Assembly (NCBI GenBank): GCA_959347315.1
Contig: OY365810.1
Span: forward strand, 23,916,304 to 23,980,303
Length of the DNA stretch: 64,000 bases
Source of the DNA: Bimastos eiseni
Lineage: Eukaryota > Annelida > Clitellata > Crassiclitellata > Lumbricidae
Reading direction: 5' to 3'
Shown: piece after piece, positions 1-12,500 of the stretch
How positions within the stretch are numbered: the first letter of the stretch is position 1
Layout of the letters: each line of letters opens with the position of its first letter
The notes under the pieces: model-generated
What the model was told of the DNA's origin: nothing
Databases searched by the model: none
Seen by the model: only the letters and a program-made list of their open reading frames with translations
Program-made: the position numbers and the translations under genes

Positions 1-1762
1 CTGAAGTCATAAATACTGCATGCAGTATTAAACGTACTCACAGTGCGGGCCTTGATGGAATTGAACTTATTATAACATTTAGTCTAATCGAACTTATAGC
101 ACAACTCCTGTCTGAAATCATCAAGTGTTCCTTTGTTTCGGGTGTTGTGCCAAACGAATTAAAAGCAGCTCAAATAGTACCAATCCATAAACAAGGGAGA
201 AGGGAAGAACTTTCCAGTATTTACAAAAATCTTAGAAAAAATAGTGTATGATAGACGAAATAATCACCTAGTTAAATATGATATATTATATTCTAATCAA
301 CATGGTTTCAGATCTGGCCACTCGATAGCATAATGTCATTGATAAACGTACAAGAACAAATTTCCTTAGCTATTGATGAAAATAAGTACTCAGTGGGAAT
401 ATTTATCGCCTTAGCGAAAGCATTCGATGCGGTGGATCACAGTATCTTCTTATAAAAAATGACAGCATTATGCAATAAGAGAAGTAGCCCATCAATGGTT
501 CGAAAGTTACCTTAAGGAATGATACCAGCAACTGGCAGCAAGTTACATGTAGGCCTATGTGTAATGGCATTCTCTCTAAGGCAAATATGGTGTACCACAG
601 GGTTCAAACCTGGGTCCATTACCGTTCCTTGTTTACATCAATGACCTGCCAAACACATCATCTATCCTGAATTCTATCTTATTTGCTGATGACACTACTG
701 TATTCTTTTCTCATCAATCATTAGAATCCTTGTATAAAATAACTAATTGTAAATTGGCTTAGAATAAATAAACTCTCCCCAAACGCTCAGAAAACCAATT
801 TCATTTTATTCAGGTCGCACAGGAAGCCGATACCCTTAATGGATACAAAATTAGTAATTGATGGATCTGAAATACCACAGGTAACCTCTGTCAAATTCCT
901 ATGTGTATACATTGATGAACACCTGATTGGTCAGAGCATATTACATCCATCTCTAGAAAAATAGCAAAAACACAGGAATACTGAACAAACTGGCAAAATA
1001 TGTACCGAATAAAGTTTTACTAAAGTTATATTATACACTTATCTATCCCTATATTGACTACTGCAATATTGCATGGGCCTCAAACTACCCTCACCGACTG
1101 TCAAAATTAGAGTAATAGCACGCTTACCCTCAGTCTCTCACACTCAACTCTATTTTGTGAAGCTTAATATATTAAAAATTCATCAAGTAAATTCACTTCA
1201 GTTAGGTCTATTCATGTACAAATTTACAAATAAGTAATTGCCATTGATATATTATAACTATTTTAGTACTTCAACGGATACTCACTCATATGCAACAAGA
1301 CAAGTGGATCTTTGCCGAGCTGTATTTGCTAGGACAAAATACAATATTTTTTGCATTGAGGTCCAGAGGTCCACTCACATGGAACGGCATTTTCCAGCGG
1401 GGTTCAGGTAACTGACAAGCCTACAGTCATTTAAGAGGTCCCTTCATTTACCTGGTGCGAATGAGCAATTAAGCTATGCTAAAGGTCATAATGAGCCGCT
1501 GTTCGTCATTATTCTAGATGTTTGTCGTTAATTAAGATGTTAGTCAAGATATTAGTTAATAGTCATAAAACGTGACTCCTGTATAGTCTATAACAATGTT
1601 CCCGGCGCTCCCACTAAGCTGAACTGTTGCAAGGGTGGCCCTACTTAGTGGGTCTTACGACCCTTCTGGGCTTCCCATTTGCTGCCTTTAATTTAGTGAA
1701 GTTAATACTTAACTTTTTGTACATTGAAAGGAGCAAATAAAATTATATATATATATATATAT
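1..1762 (+). mobile_element. Non-LTR retrotransposon (LINE) relic, 3' part
   Basis: Frame-broken reverse transcriptase can be followed in the + direction. Recognisable pieces are VVPNELKAAQIVPIHK (about 150-200), ILEKIVYD followed by SNQHGFRSGHS (about 230-330), ALAKAFDAVDHSI (about 410-445), the catalytic box as LFADDTTVFF (about 680-710) and YCNIAWASNYPHRLSKLE near 1060-1110. Stops and frameshifts interrupt all of them, so the copy is dead. A 3' UTR follows and ends in AATAAAATT plus a (TA)n tail at 1743-1762. The motif order fits the CR1/L2/Jockey-like group; the exact clade is not assigned. The 5' end lies outside the window. Confidence 0.85.
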
Positions 1763-1820
1763 CAATCAGTGTGTGCTGATTGAGCGGGATCGACCCTCGT
1801 CCAAGGCGTCAGTCACTGTG

Positions 1821-1963
1821 TAGGAACCTTAGACAAGTCCTTCGCGCACAATTGCTCTGCAGTACAACTGCAATTTCGCCGTCGAGGCGCGTGCACTTCT
1901 GAGCAAAAGATGCTGGAGGAAGGGCTGTATCAAATTTCAGAATACATAAATAAATAAATATCT
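1821..1963 (+). mobile_element. SINE-like element, copy 1
   Basis: This segment shares an ordered set of blocks with 10929-11070: AACCTTAGACAAGTCC, GTACAACTGCAATTTCGCC, GTCGAGGCG, then TTTCAGAAT and an A-rich tail, here ATAAATAAATAAAT. Same order, same length and an A-rich tail mark a dispersed short retroelement. No tRNA A/B box was convincingly seen, so the source RNA is unknown. Confidence 0.6.
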
Positions 1964-2864
1964 ACCTATAGGCCTGAACCTTATATCCTTCTATTTGAAG
2001 ACAATCACTACCACGTCAGCGTATTCCCCGTCATGAACCTGTCTACATAATATTATTATTATCTCCATGTGAAAACAGTCCAACGATAAAAATTATAAGA
2101 AGAATGCCTTTGGCTATAGGCCTATAAGGTTCTGTTCATTAGGAGTGGCAAGATTGTGTCTGACTTCTACATGTATTTAGGACCGTTTTGTTTATGAGAC
2201 TGGTTGTCTCTTCTGAGTATTTAAATGTCAGCACCTCTCTGAGTAGTTAAGTTACTTAAGACGTCGTTCTTGGCTTCTTCTGCTGATGCTCTTCGACGAC
2301 TCTTCGTGTGTTTGCGCAGCTTGTCTACGTTGTTCAACTTTGCTTGACGTCCTGTTGACGTGGGTCTTGTATCAACATCTTATCGAATTTCGGTATTGTT
2401 CTAGCGCTTGTGGCCACTATAGGTTTTTTGCATCTGGCGTTTAATACTGCACGTTTTGGGAAGCACTCAAAAGGGGAGTATACGGTCACACGCGGGTCTG
2501 AGGAGATCTCAAAATCGCGGACCTAACCGACAGGAAGTTAGGAACTCCAAACTCGATAATTGTGGCCAGCGCAATGATTGACAGCGGACGACGCAACGAG
2601 AGCGAGAGCGCGTCGTTTAGACCTGTGATCTATTGGAGCATAAACATCGGTTGCATCCGGTTGCATCCGGTTGCATAGTGGGTCTGGGCAATCGTAAAAG
2701 GCCGACTGAGGCAATTAACAATCGACTCGGTATACGCAGCAGTCACGGAAGAGGCGGACATTTTTCACTGAGGGACGGGGGTCTCGGTGATATATCACAC
2801 CGTACGTGATTGGTCGAGCTGTTTGGTCGCTGTGGCTGCATCCCTCGAATTCCATGCATCTGGC
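1964..2864. other. Intergenic, upstream of the small secreted peptide gene
   Basis: No gene seen. The part near 2500-2640 is richer in G+C and CpG than its surroundings. Three head-to-tail copies of CGGTTGCATC occur at 2648-2676, about 190-220 bp upstream of the TATA box, and could be a regulatory cluster. That role is inference only. Confidence 0.4.
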
Positions 2865-2871
2865 TATAAAA
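2865..2871 (+). promoter_or_regulatory. TATA box of the small secreted peptide gene
   Basis: TATAAAA lies 104 bp upstream of the start codon at 2975, predicting transcription start near 2895 and a 5' UTR of about 80 nt. The start codon sits in a near-ideal Kozak context (GCCACCATGA). A strong TATA box with a short UTR is typical of highly expressed, tissue-restricted secreted peptides. Confidence 0.7.
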
Positions 2872-2974
2872 GCTCACCTGTTGGCAGAGACGGAATCAAC
2901 GTCTGCAGTTGGACATCTGTGTCGAGTGCATTCAATTGTTTTACATCGGAGTCAGTTTGGGAACAGAAGCCACC

Positions 2975-4657
2975 ATGAGAACCGCCACCGTCTTCGTCTT
3001 GCTGGTCGTTGCCTTTGCTGCCGTCGCTCACGCCGGATACTATCCAGGGTATCATCGCACGTAAGTAACATTGCCCGTCATCTATAGAGAGTGATGCGGC
3101 TCGAACCAGTATAGGCCTACATCAGGGCAGAATGAAAATTTATTACTTTTAGTTTTAAATCCCGTAATGGAATGCTATTTATGTTGGCCCTACCAGTTTG
3201 AAAAATTTAGTCTAGTGCGCTTTGAAAGTAATTCAGTTTCAACCTTACTGCGCTCAGTCTCTTTGAAAGTTCACGTAGGCCTATAGCCCTGTACGTTGGT
3301 ATTTAGGCCTATTCAACTTTGCGCGGAAGGATTCCATAGGGTGCTGATGCACAAACGCTCTGAGTTTAAAACCTTAATGTTTATGTGTACTCCATCTTGT
3401 CTCTGCTGTTCAGAATGTGACCTGGTTGTTCCCAACTTCCATGGTCATATAATGTAGGCTACTCTCCTTTTTGAATTATTAAGTTCGCAAATTGCAAGTT
3501 AGTACAGAGAAGAAAATATGTCTTATAATCTAATTATCATGGTGCAATAATATACAATGTAGAAGGGCAGATTTGGTTAGTCCAACTTCGTTAAATAGGT
3601 TACCTCAAACCTTAAGAGAAGTTAAGACATGAATTCCTCGGCTCTCGGTCTTTCATTTCCTCTGTTCTGTAAGATGCATGGTTATTGTTGCTGCCGATCT
3701 TGCTTTCTGTTGGATCACTGGGTAAAAATTATGATCACTTTTCCAAGTGTTCTTCGTCTATACATTATAAAGAAGAAAGTATGTAACTAATTGTGTATCT
3801 TCCACAAAAACAATGTTCAACGAATTTAAGAATTATAAGGACTCTCCGGGCAAAGAGGGGTACTTCAGCTAGTATATATGTATGATAAATTAAAAAATCA
3901 ATAGGGCCTAGTTGCTAATTTAGATAAACTCTTCCCATCACTAAATCTCTTACGAGGTAATTATGAAAATGGTACACGAAACGCTATAATGCAATGTAGG
4001 TCACAGAGCCTCAACTGAAGAATTATAAACTGAAACTAGGTGGCAATGTTTGCTTAAATAAATAAATAAATAAATAATTTTTGTTTAATTTCAAACTGAC
4101 AATCCGCAGTATGATTACAAGTACAGTATGAACGAATGATAACGAGTTACTACAGGAGTCTAATTTAACCGTTGGCTGCCACGCAGGGCGCCCATTGCGC
4201 TATACATCTCTTCTTAAATGGTATACGCCTATAAATAGGCTAATTAAACATATTTGCCATCAAGTTGGTGTGCGAAGCAACAGGCCTATAGTTGCAGCTG
4301 CAATTGTAAATGCAGTTCGATACAATACAATACAATTAGGGCCTACCCTGCACTTTACTAACTCGTGCGCCAAATGAACGCAGATCAGTAGACACTAGAC
4401 CCCATATAAAATTACCAAAGTGCTTAGACTTGATTTAAATGGTTAATTATAGCCTATAAGTTTGAGACTGCGACGGTCACCGTTTGTATTTCAGCCATAA
4501 CGGAATCGCTGCCGTTTACCGCAACGACCTCCGACAGGTGCACGTGAACAATGTCGCAGAACATTACGGCTCTGGAACTGGAACGGCCAGATGGAATGGT
4601 GTCCCAGGCACCGGACGCAACTTTGGATACGGATACCATCATGGATATGGATATTAA
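2975..4657 (+). CDS. Small secreted Gly/Tyr/His-rich peptide, two exons
   Basis: Exon 1 is 2975-3060 and exon 2 is 4495-4657, with a GTAAGT donor at 3061 and a TTTGTATTTCAG acceptor ending at 4494. The phase-2 junction closes to give 82 aa. Residues 1-20 are a textbook signal peptide (MRTATVFVLLVVAFAAVAHA), with cleavage expected just before GYYPGYH. The mature peptide of about 62 aa has no cysteine, a central RNDLRQVHVNNVAEHYG stretch and a C-terminus rich in Gly, Tyr and His ending GYGYHHGYGY. The start is fixed by the Kozak context and signal peptide. An ATTAAA near 4686 could serve polyadenylation. No family is recognised: it could be a structural, adhesive or antimicrobial peptide, but nothing in the sequence decides. 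The 1.4-kb intron (3061-4494) shows no further gene. Confidence 0.8.
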
Positions 4658-5929
4658 GGCAAGTCAATGAAGCCTGACGATATTTATTAAATGTTGGATT
4701 ACATGACATGACATGACAAGTCTCACGCGTTTCTTGTCGATTCTGGCCCATAAAATTGTTTCGCTCATTGTGGAATAATTAAAATTTAGAGGGCGAGCTC
4801 ACAATTCCGACTGACGCTTAGGCAGATTTTTTGCACTTCGTCCTTTCTAGTAACTTACACGTAACAGTTTTTGAGGTTTTAACTGACACTTGACTTCTTT
4901 ATTAACAATAGTCCGGACACAACTCCATCTTTTATAGGCCCTATACAAAGTAAGCAGGCGAAGAGTGATGTAACAATTTGGAGCTGTAAACGTTAGCAAT
5001 TTTACAATTTTCGTTACACATATGGCCGAGTAATACCGTTTGCCATTGGCCTCATCAGGAAAACGTTTATCATTAGGCTCCCTAACGGACCATGATTTCC
5101 GATGTTGTCAACGTGCAATCTCCATTATCAACAATGTCTGTTCATGTGAATGCAGTTCAAATATAGTTTGTAAGCTGTGTACACTAAAATGCGGTTTGTA
5201 ATTAGTTACTTAAAGAATATACTATACTCTTAGCTTTGCAAAGGTCTATCAGCTGAATTCGCGGGCAACGCAATTAAAATTCTTAGTTGAAAATTAGCTT
5301 CCTAAACCATGATCGGATCCACGTAGTTCTGCATTGTTAACAGAATATAGGTAATTACCGTTAAATGTGAAGTTAATTATTCGATTATTATTATCGAAGC
5401 GATTATTATTATTATTATCATCAGCACCATCATCGTCGTCGTCGTCGTCATCATCATCATCATCATTACGACATATGGTAACATTGAGCCTAACATTGAA
5501 GGTGTGTATCTTTTAGAAACATCATCAATGCCTTATCCGGAATGAAGTCATTGGTCAACAAATGCCAGAATGTGTATAGTTAAACACAGACTGAGCCACA
5601 AGTGCCAACTTTGCTTTCACTCTGCGATTCACTTATTTATGGGCTCATTGTCTCAGCTACTTTCCAAAGACATTAATTATTCATAATGATGCTTGAAAAT
5701 CTTGTACGATTGTAGAAAGTGATGTTTCTTATTATAAATGAAACACGAGCTTCGTTGTTGTTTAAGCAATATCAGAAGATGTGTGATAGTCAACTGTAAC
5801 TTATTTTTCCGTAATCGTAATCATTACCGTAATTTCCAAACCTCTAAAGCGCCACGTGAAAGCGAAGCGCAGGACGCCAGCTTAGACTCTTTAGAGGGGT
5901 TGTCCAAAACACAATCCGAGTCCAGTTTC
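4658..5929. other. Intergenic region between the peptide gene and the GH3 duplication
   Basis: No gene seen. It contains an ATT/ATC/GTC trinucleotide microsatellite at about 5385-5466. Near 5812-5890 is a diverged segment resembling parts of 21735-21830 and 51165-51290 (GTAATCGTAATC blocks), a low-copy dispersed repeat. Confidence 0.5.
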
Positions 5930-6552
5930 CAGAGGGTCAGAGGAGGAAAAGTAGCTGTTTTATTCTAATTATACAGTACTATGATATGAATGATCAAAGG
6001 TCAACTGAAAAAATGTAAAAGGGGAGCAGTCATTAAATTTTGCCTTTGGACACTGAAACCCTTCGTTACGCCACTAATGTTACCTATCGAATATTATAGA
6101 GTTTTCATCATTGAGAACAGTAACTTTGACACGTTCACAATATCTTTAACTTTGTTCTTTGACAACTCAAATACAAAATACAATTCAATTACACTATAAA
6201 GAGTTTTAATGGAAGACGATTCAAGACTTAATAAGAACGTCCCACAATATGTAGAAAAAACCCGACACAAAAATCGAAATTATAGTTCTTTAAAACTAGA
6301 GCTAACAAGCAAACTGCACTGCAATTAACATATTTGCACGAGTCACAACTACGGAACCATAGTGAACCTAAGATTTCAATTGCGAACATAAGAAATAAAG
6401 TAGTTAGAAATAACAATATGAAAAATGTTAGAACTTCAAGTGTTGCTGTTATCATTTCAAAACTATACCATAGTTATCATACAGATTATTGAGCACAATA
6501 AGATCTTTCTGTTGGAGTTTTCAGATTTATCTCTTGCCAACAGTGAGCTTAC

Positions 6553-9500
6553 TTAGACAACCGTGAATGAAGCTTCAAGGATATTAGAAGGCGCATTTGT
6601 CATCTGGTTAGGCTGTTGACCACCAGCATATACTTTCATCGCTCCTGAAACAGAAAGTGATAACAATTACTAACTTCTCAAAGACGATCAGCTAGTTCTA
6701 TGGCATCCTGGACGCGTAAAAAACTGCGACATTTCTAGGAAGATTACATTTTAGAAAAGGCCTACATGTAAGTAAGTAAGTAAGTTAGTAAGTAAATAAC
6801 TGAGTAGGTAAATAAGCTAAGTAAGTAAGTAAGCAAATGAGTAAATTCTTTTATCAGTCGTCTGCTAGTATAGGCATAGGGGACGTGGTTTGGTCATTAA
6901 ACTGCTGTCATCCTTTCAAGTTTTATTTGAAACATATATCATAAAGGCATATATGTATGGACTTAAACATGCACATGGAGAGCATGCTAAACAAGCAAAT
7001 TATATGATAAATACATAGATACCTACAATCATACATACCTTACACATAGGCCTACATATAGCTAGCTACGTATTACATAGAACCTTCCTAAGTTATCGTG
7101 TAAGGTGTCTAATTACTTTTCAAAACATTCATTTCTTTTCTTAATGAGCATTGCATGCGTTATCTATTCGGTGATCCATCGTTATATCGCCTCAAATTAT
7201 TCGCCAATTTTAGCGGTTCTATATGGCATCCTAGATGGGTGAAAAAAAACTGCAGCATTTCCTGGAAGATTTCGCTTTAGAATAGGCCTACATGTAAGTA
7301 AGTAAGCAAGTAAGTAGGTAAGTAAGTACATTCTTTAATCAGACGTCTGCTAGTGTAGGGATATAGAAGGACATAGTTTGGTTATTAAACTGTTTGGTTA
7401 TTAAACTGTTTGGTTATTAAACGGTTTGGTTATTAAACTGTTTGGTTATTAAACTGTTTGGTTATTAAACTGTTTGGTTATTAAACTGTTTGGTTATTAA
7501 ACTGTTCTCATCCTTTCAAGTTTTATTTGGAGCATATATCATAAAAGCATGTACATGTATGTGGACTTACACATGCACGTGGAGAGCATGTTAAATAAGA
7601 AAATTATATAATGCATTTATGGATACTTTACCTACAAACATTATACATATATGTAGGCCTACATAATACATTATAGTTAGCTACATAATACATAAATGGT
7701 GGAACCTTCCAGAGCAATAATTGTATAAAGTGTCTAGCATATAATTCTTTTCAAAACATTCTTTCCTTTCCTTAATAAGCATTGAATGCGTTATCTGTTA
7801 GGCAATCTATCGTTATATCGCCTCAAATCTTCGCTCTTTGTAGCATATAGTTTCAGAGACCAAAATTAACATAACGTTATTTCAACGTTATTCAATGCTA
7901 AATAACCATACAACAACCAGAAATCCAATTTTGTAGGAAAAAACTTGATTAACAGGATGCTAAATCTGGCATTGCCTGCACTGGGTATAGTTCTCCAAAT
8001 CCAATGGTCGTTTGTTATGGTAAAGACGTTCTAAACATCGATTGCTGCTGCAATGTTGCTATTTCTAACGCATTCTAAACCTATTTGCGTGAACACCAGT
8101 TTTGTTAAGTACGTCTGTATTCTTCAAGATAAAACTATATACAGGTTAGAATTGGGGCAATGAAAGGAACCATATATTCACCATTGGTACCTAACCTACT
8201 TGTCTGCCTGCACTCAGTATCTCGATCCTCGACCCTTGGCTCTCTAAATAAACTCGACGAGTTTTTGTTCATGTTACGTGCATAATTAAAATAAAATGTT
8301 TCTTAGCTCATTTACTGCAAGCCACAGCAATGTAGAAAATTACATCTACGATTACCTTTAACGTATGTCCACCCGTTGTCTCCCCAAACGGCGATTCTTT
8401 CTGGCGTGATAGCCAAGTTCAGCAGCTTGTGTTCCCCAGCCTTCAGTGTCTCACGAGAAAAGGCGACTAACTGGAGCTTGGGAACTATAAGGTCAGTGAT
8501 TGGCCAAGAGACGTAGACCTGAATCACCTGTAACACATTTTTTTAAAATTTACAAAGTATGCGATTACATAATTATTTATTAAATCATTCCGTAACCATT
8601 CAAGCCTCTGTCTTCGCCGTCTAGTGAACATTTATCTGCGCTTCAGATTCATAAGTATATAGTGAGTTACTAACGACACATAGACTACATGCTCAAGATA
8701 AACAAATTAAATACTTTGCAATGTATTGCTAGATATAGCATTTACTATAGATTGTAGCTAGGCTGTAGAAATATTAAGATGCGCATGGACATTGGCCAAT
8801 AATTTGTTGGCCTAAAAACTTAGGCTATAGTTCCCACTTAGTTCATCACTAGGTCTTAAAATAGGCCTATATATGCATATGTATATATATGACTTTCTAT
8901 TAGGCCTGCGATTGCATGATATTCCAGGAAAACACATGATCAATACAAAACGTTTGCTCCAACTGAGAACTTTCAGAAGTTTAAATTTGTTATTTAATCA
9001 CAGGACGTTGGATAATAGGCCTAGATGATAATTATGGCTTAAAAGCTAATGGTTGAATCAATACAAAAGATCCAATAGACCAACGCGATATTATGTGATT
9101 CAGTAAAAGAAATGACCAAGAAAACAGTGGAGAGCAAATTTACACTACAGTTGCCCCACAAAGATGATTGCCTTAATTAAGTGAGTTATACTATGCCGTA
9201 GCCAGATTTGAGCTAACTTTAGCGAACAACCTCAATAAATTCTTAAGCGATAATTAGAGCCCGCGCAAAGCACACCTAATACCGATGTACTATAAGCATT
9301 TGATGTGTCATTAAATTTAGGCCTATCCGGACTATTTGTGATTAAAAAACATTTATTTAACTAATTCAATTTGTCAAATTTCTTTCGTATACATTGTCAT
9401 CGTGCGCTCAAAGTAGCAACAGTTTGAATTACATTTATTTGCCAAATACAGGAATTGAACGGGTAAATTAAATAAAGATTGTGAGAGTTACTCGCATAAC

Positions 9501-12500
9501 GAATTATATCATCCACCCATATCAAGTAGATCTTGTATAAAATCAAAGTAGTTCTTTTTGCACAACTAGTCCTTGCGGCTAATTGGTTACTTAATCAACT
9601 TCTGCACTGCATCCCTAGGCCTACTTGATAGGGATTTACTAATAAAGGTGAAAGAGAACGTATCGCTGCACTAATTAATAAACTTACACGCCCAATAAGC
9701 AATATATTCACCTACCATCACTCCTACTATTGAAGAGCTGTTTATTGGGCCTAATTCAGATGAATATGTAATCTCTTCGATATTGTCGTAAACAGCATTG
9801 TAATTGACGAATTAGGCCAACCACCAAATCATCCGAGAAAATGGATGCTACCTTAAACCTTGCTTGTACCAAACCGAGGACTACAATTTAACGCCCTTAC
9901 TATGATAATAGGCCTACTCTATCAGAATGTAGCAAGCTGATTTCTGAGTACCACAAACACTTTCCTATTAACATTTTATATTCAGCAATTTAATAACTCG
10001 ATATTTTGTCGATACTTTCAATTATTGATGTCCCATTGTGCGTTCTCAAATGGTGTATAGAGGATTATACTTGCTTATCTTACTTATTAATTAATTAATT
10101 CATTCATTCATCACGAGAATTTGTGCATAGCGCCTCTTAAAGGTGACTACTCAGAGGCGCTCCCAACAAAAGCGCGGCCAAATTTATGTAGCCTACACAA
10201 TTTGAACTCAGAAATCTGGTATTTTATTCTTCATTTGATGCAATTCTTGTGATCACTTACTTCATCAGCGTCGAACTTTCCAGCGTTTAGAACTCCAACA
10301 GTCACTGTGATATTCTGTCCTCCAGTGATCTTTTCAGTTGACATAGTCAGTGATGTGTAGAAGAATTTCGTGTAGGAGAGACCGTAGCCAAATGGATAGA
10401 GTGGTTCGCCGTTGTAATATCTGTACGTATGTCCTGCCATATCGTAATTGGTTATTTCCGGAACCTAAGCAAAATTAGTAGGATAAGGGATAACCATTTT
10501 CCTGTATAGTTATAATAGGGCAAGAAAGCAAGAATAAAATCGAATGCATATCAAAATCTCTAACGAATCTTAGAGCGATAATAAAGAATCTAAATTATTC
10601 TTTAAGCCTTTTCTAGTAACAATACAAATATTCAGAGCTATAGACTAATAATGAAGAATACACATGCAAAATGAATCATACACATGCAATATGAAGAATG
10701 GAAATGCAATATGAAGAATACACGTGCAATATAAAGAAAACAAATGCAACATGAAGGATACACATGCAATGTGGAGAACATAAATGCAATATGAAGAATA
10801 CACATGAAATATTGAGAAAACAAATGCAATGTGAAGATCACACATACAGTATAAAGAACGCGAATGCAATATAAAGAATACACATACAATGTAAACAATA
10901 AAAAATGCAATATGAAGACTACACATATAGGGACCTTGAGCAAGTCCGTCACGCATAGTGCTCAGCTGTACAACTGCAATTGCGCCGTCGAGGCGTGTGC
11001 ATTTCTGTGCAAAAACAAATGTTGGAAGAAGTGCGATATCAGATTTCAGAATGAAAAAATAAAGAAAGAAATATGAAGAAAACACATGCAATATGAAGAT
11101 TACTAAAGCAATATGCACATGCAATATAGATAATACAAATGCAATATGAAGAATGCACACGCAATATGAAGAATGAAATATGAAGAATACGGCACTCGTG
11201 CAATAATGAACATTTTTGAATGGACGGGCAATATATGCAGGGGTTTGCATTTGACTGCTGTGGCGTTCGTAATGGAGAGCAAGTACACACGATCTCAGGG
11301 TCACAAACCGTCGCACGCATTCCAGACAACAATTGAGCTAGTTAGTGACTGTGAAGTTCAGGTGACCGACTGATTGGCTTGCCACGTGACAGACAAAAAG
11401 ACAGGCAGGCAGACAGACAGACTCAAACACTCCAGAAACATGTGCGTGGAGCTCCAAGCCGCTGAATGCTTTTCGACTCAACAATGGGCAAACAATCGAC
11501 TTCCTGACTAACATGGTAGTATGGAATTTGTGCTAACACTGCTTAGAAGACCAAAGCTGGTTGTATGCATACTATATTGCGCTTACCTTTGAAGTCGCCA
11601 TTAAATCATTAATACAATAACACATTGCAAAAAACCGCGATATGTGATATACTTTAAATGCTGTAAACAGTAAGTTCTGCGATCGTGTTCATGTTCATTT
11701 CGTTGACGATCAGTTCTAACTTTTGCATCACAATGATAAGTATTGATGCAGAAGCATTACATTATTGGGATGAATGGGTAATATGTGGAGGCTGGCTGCA
11801 GTGGTACCGATCATGGATGGCATGCAGACAAGGTCACGGCTGGCAAGCCAATGCACGCATTGTAAACCATTTTATAAACGAATTCCATGCCCACCACGAT
11901 AAGTCTATGTACAAAAAAACATAGATTATCATGAAGCACTAATTATAAGCAGAAAGCCTACATTACACAACCATAACGCTTGATTGATATTCTCCATTCC
12001 GTTCCAGCACTCAATTACAGTTAAAGTAATTGCGAGGCCTAATGAACTGTCTGGCTTGTGTGGCATAAGGGTGGTCCGATTTTAGGTTTGACTTTCGCTA
12101 AGTAGGCCAAATTTCTTTTTCTCATAAATGTATAGAAAGAAATTATCCACACCTGTTTCAAGTAGCTTGGCCAAGTGGCAGGCAGTCTGCCAGCCGGAAC
12201 GGAGTTGATGCCACCCGATGCTGTCAGTGTCTTGTAGATTGCTTCACCCGTCGCTTGTGCCGGATAGAAACATTCCACTATGGCGGAAACCCTTGGATTG
12301 AGCTTAGCCCAGGTGATGTCGAGAGGACCACCATTGAATAGAAGAAGAATCACCGGCTTGCCGTTTGCTAAATGCAAAAAATATTTTCTTAGTTATAAGA
12401 ACGAGACCATAGTAGAACAGAAAACAGTTAGCAGTAAGCCTAATTTACTGTTTAAATATTCATTGTTTAAAAGAAATGAATAAACTACTTTGTTCTCAAA

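Noticed and set aside
6228..6455. Hydrophobic frame conserved between the units (also 22196-22417), EVLTFFILLFL
   Set aside because: It lies just 3' of the GH3 stop codon in both units; similarity is explained by the segmental duplication, and substitutions do not favour protein conservation. More likely 3' UTR.
10645..11316. Open frame of 223 codons on the - strand rich in CILHIA/FFILH motifs
   Set aside because: It is the 20-bp minisatellite (plus the SINE) read in translation. All frames are open because of the repeat, and paralogue B gives a different protein.
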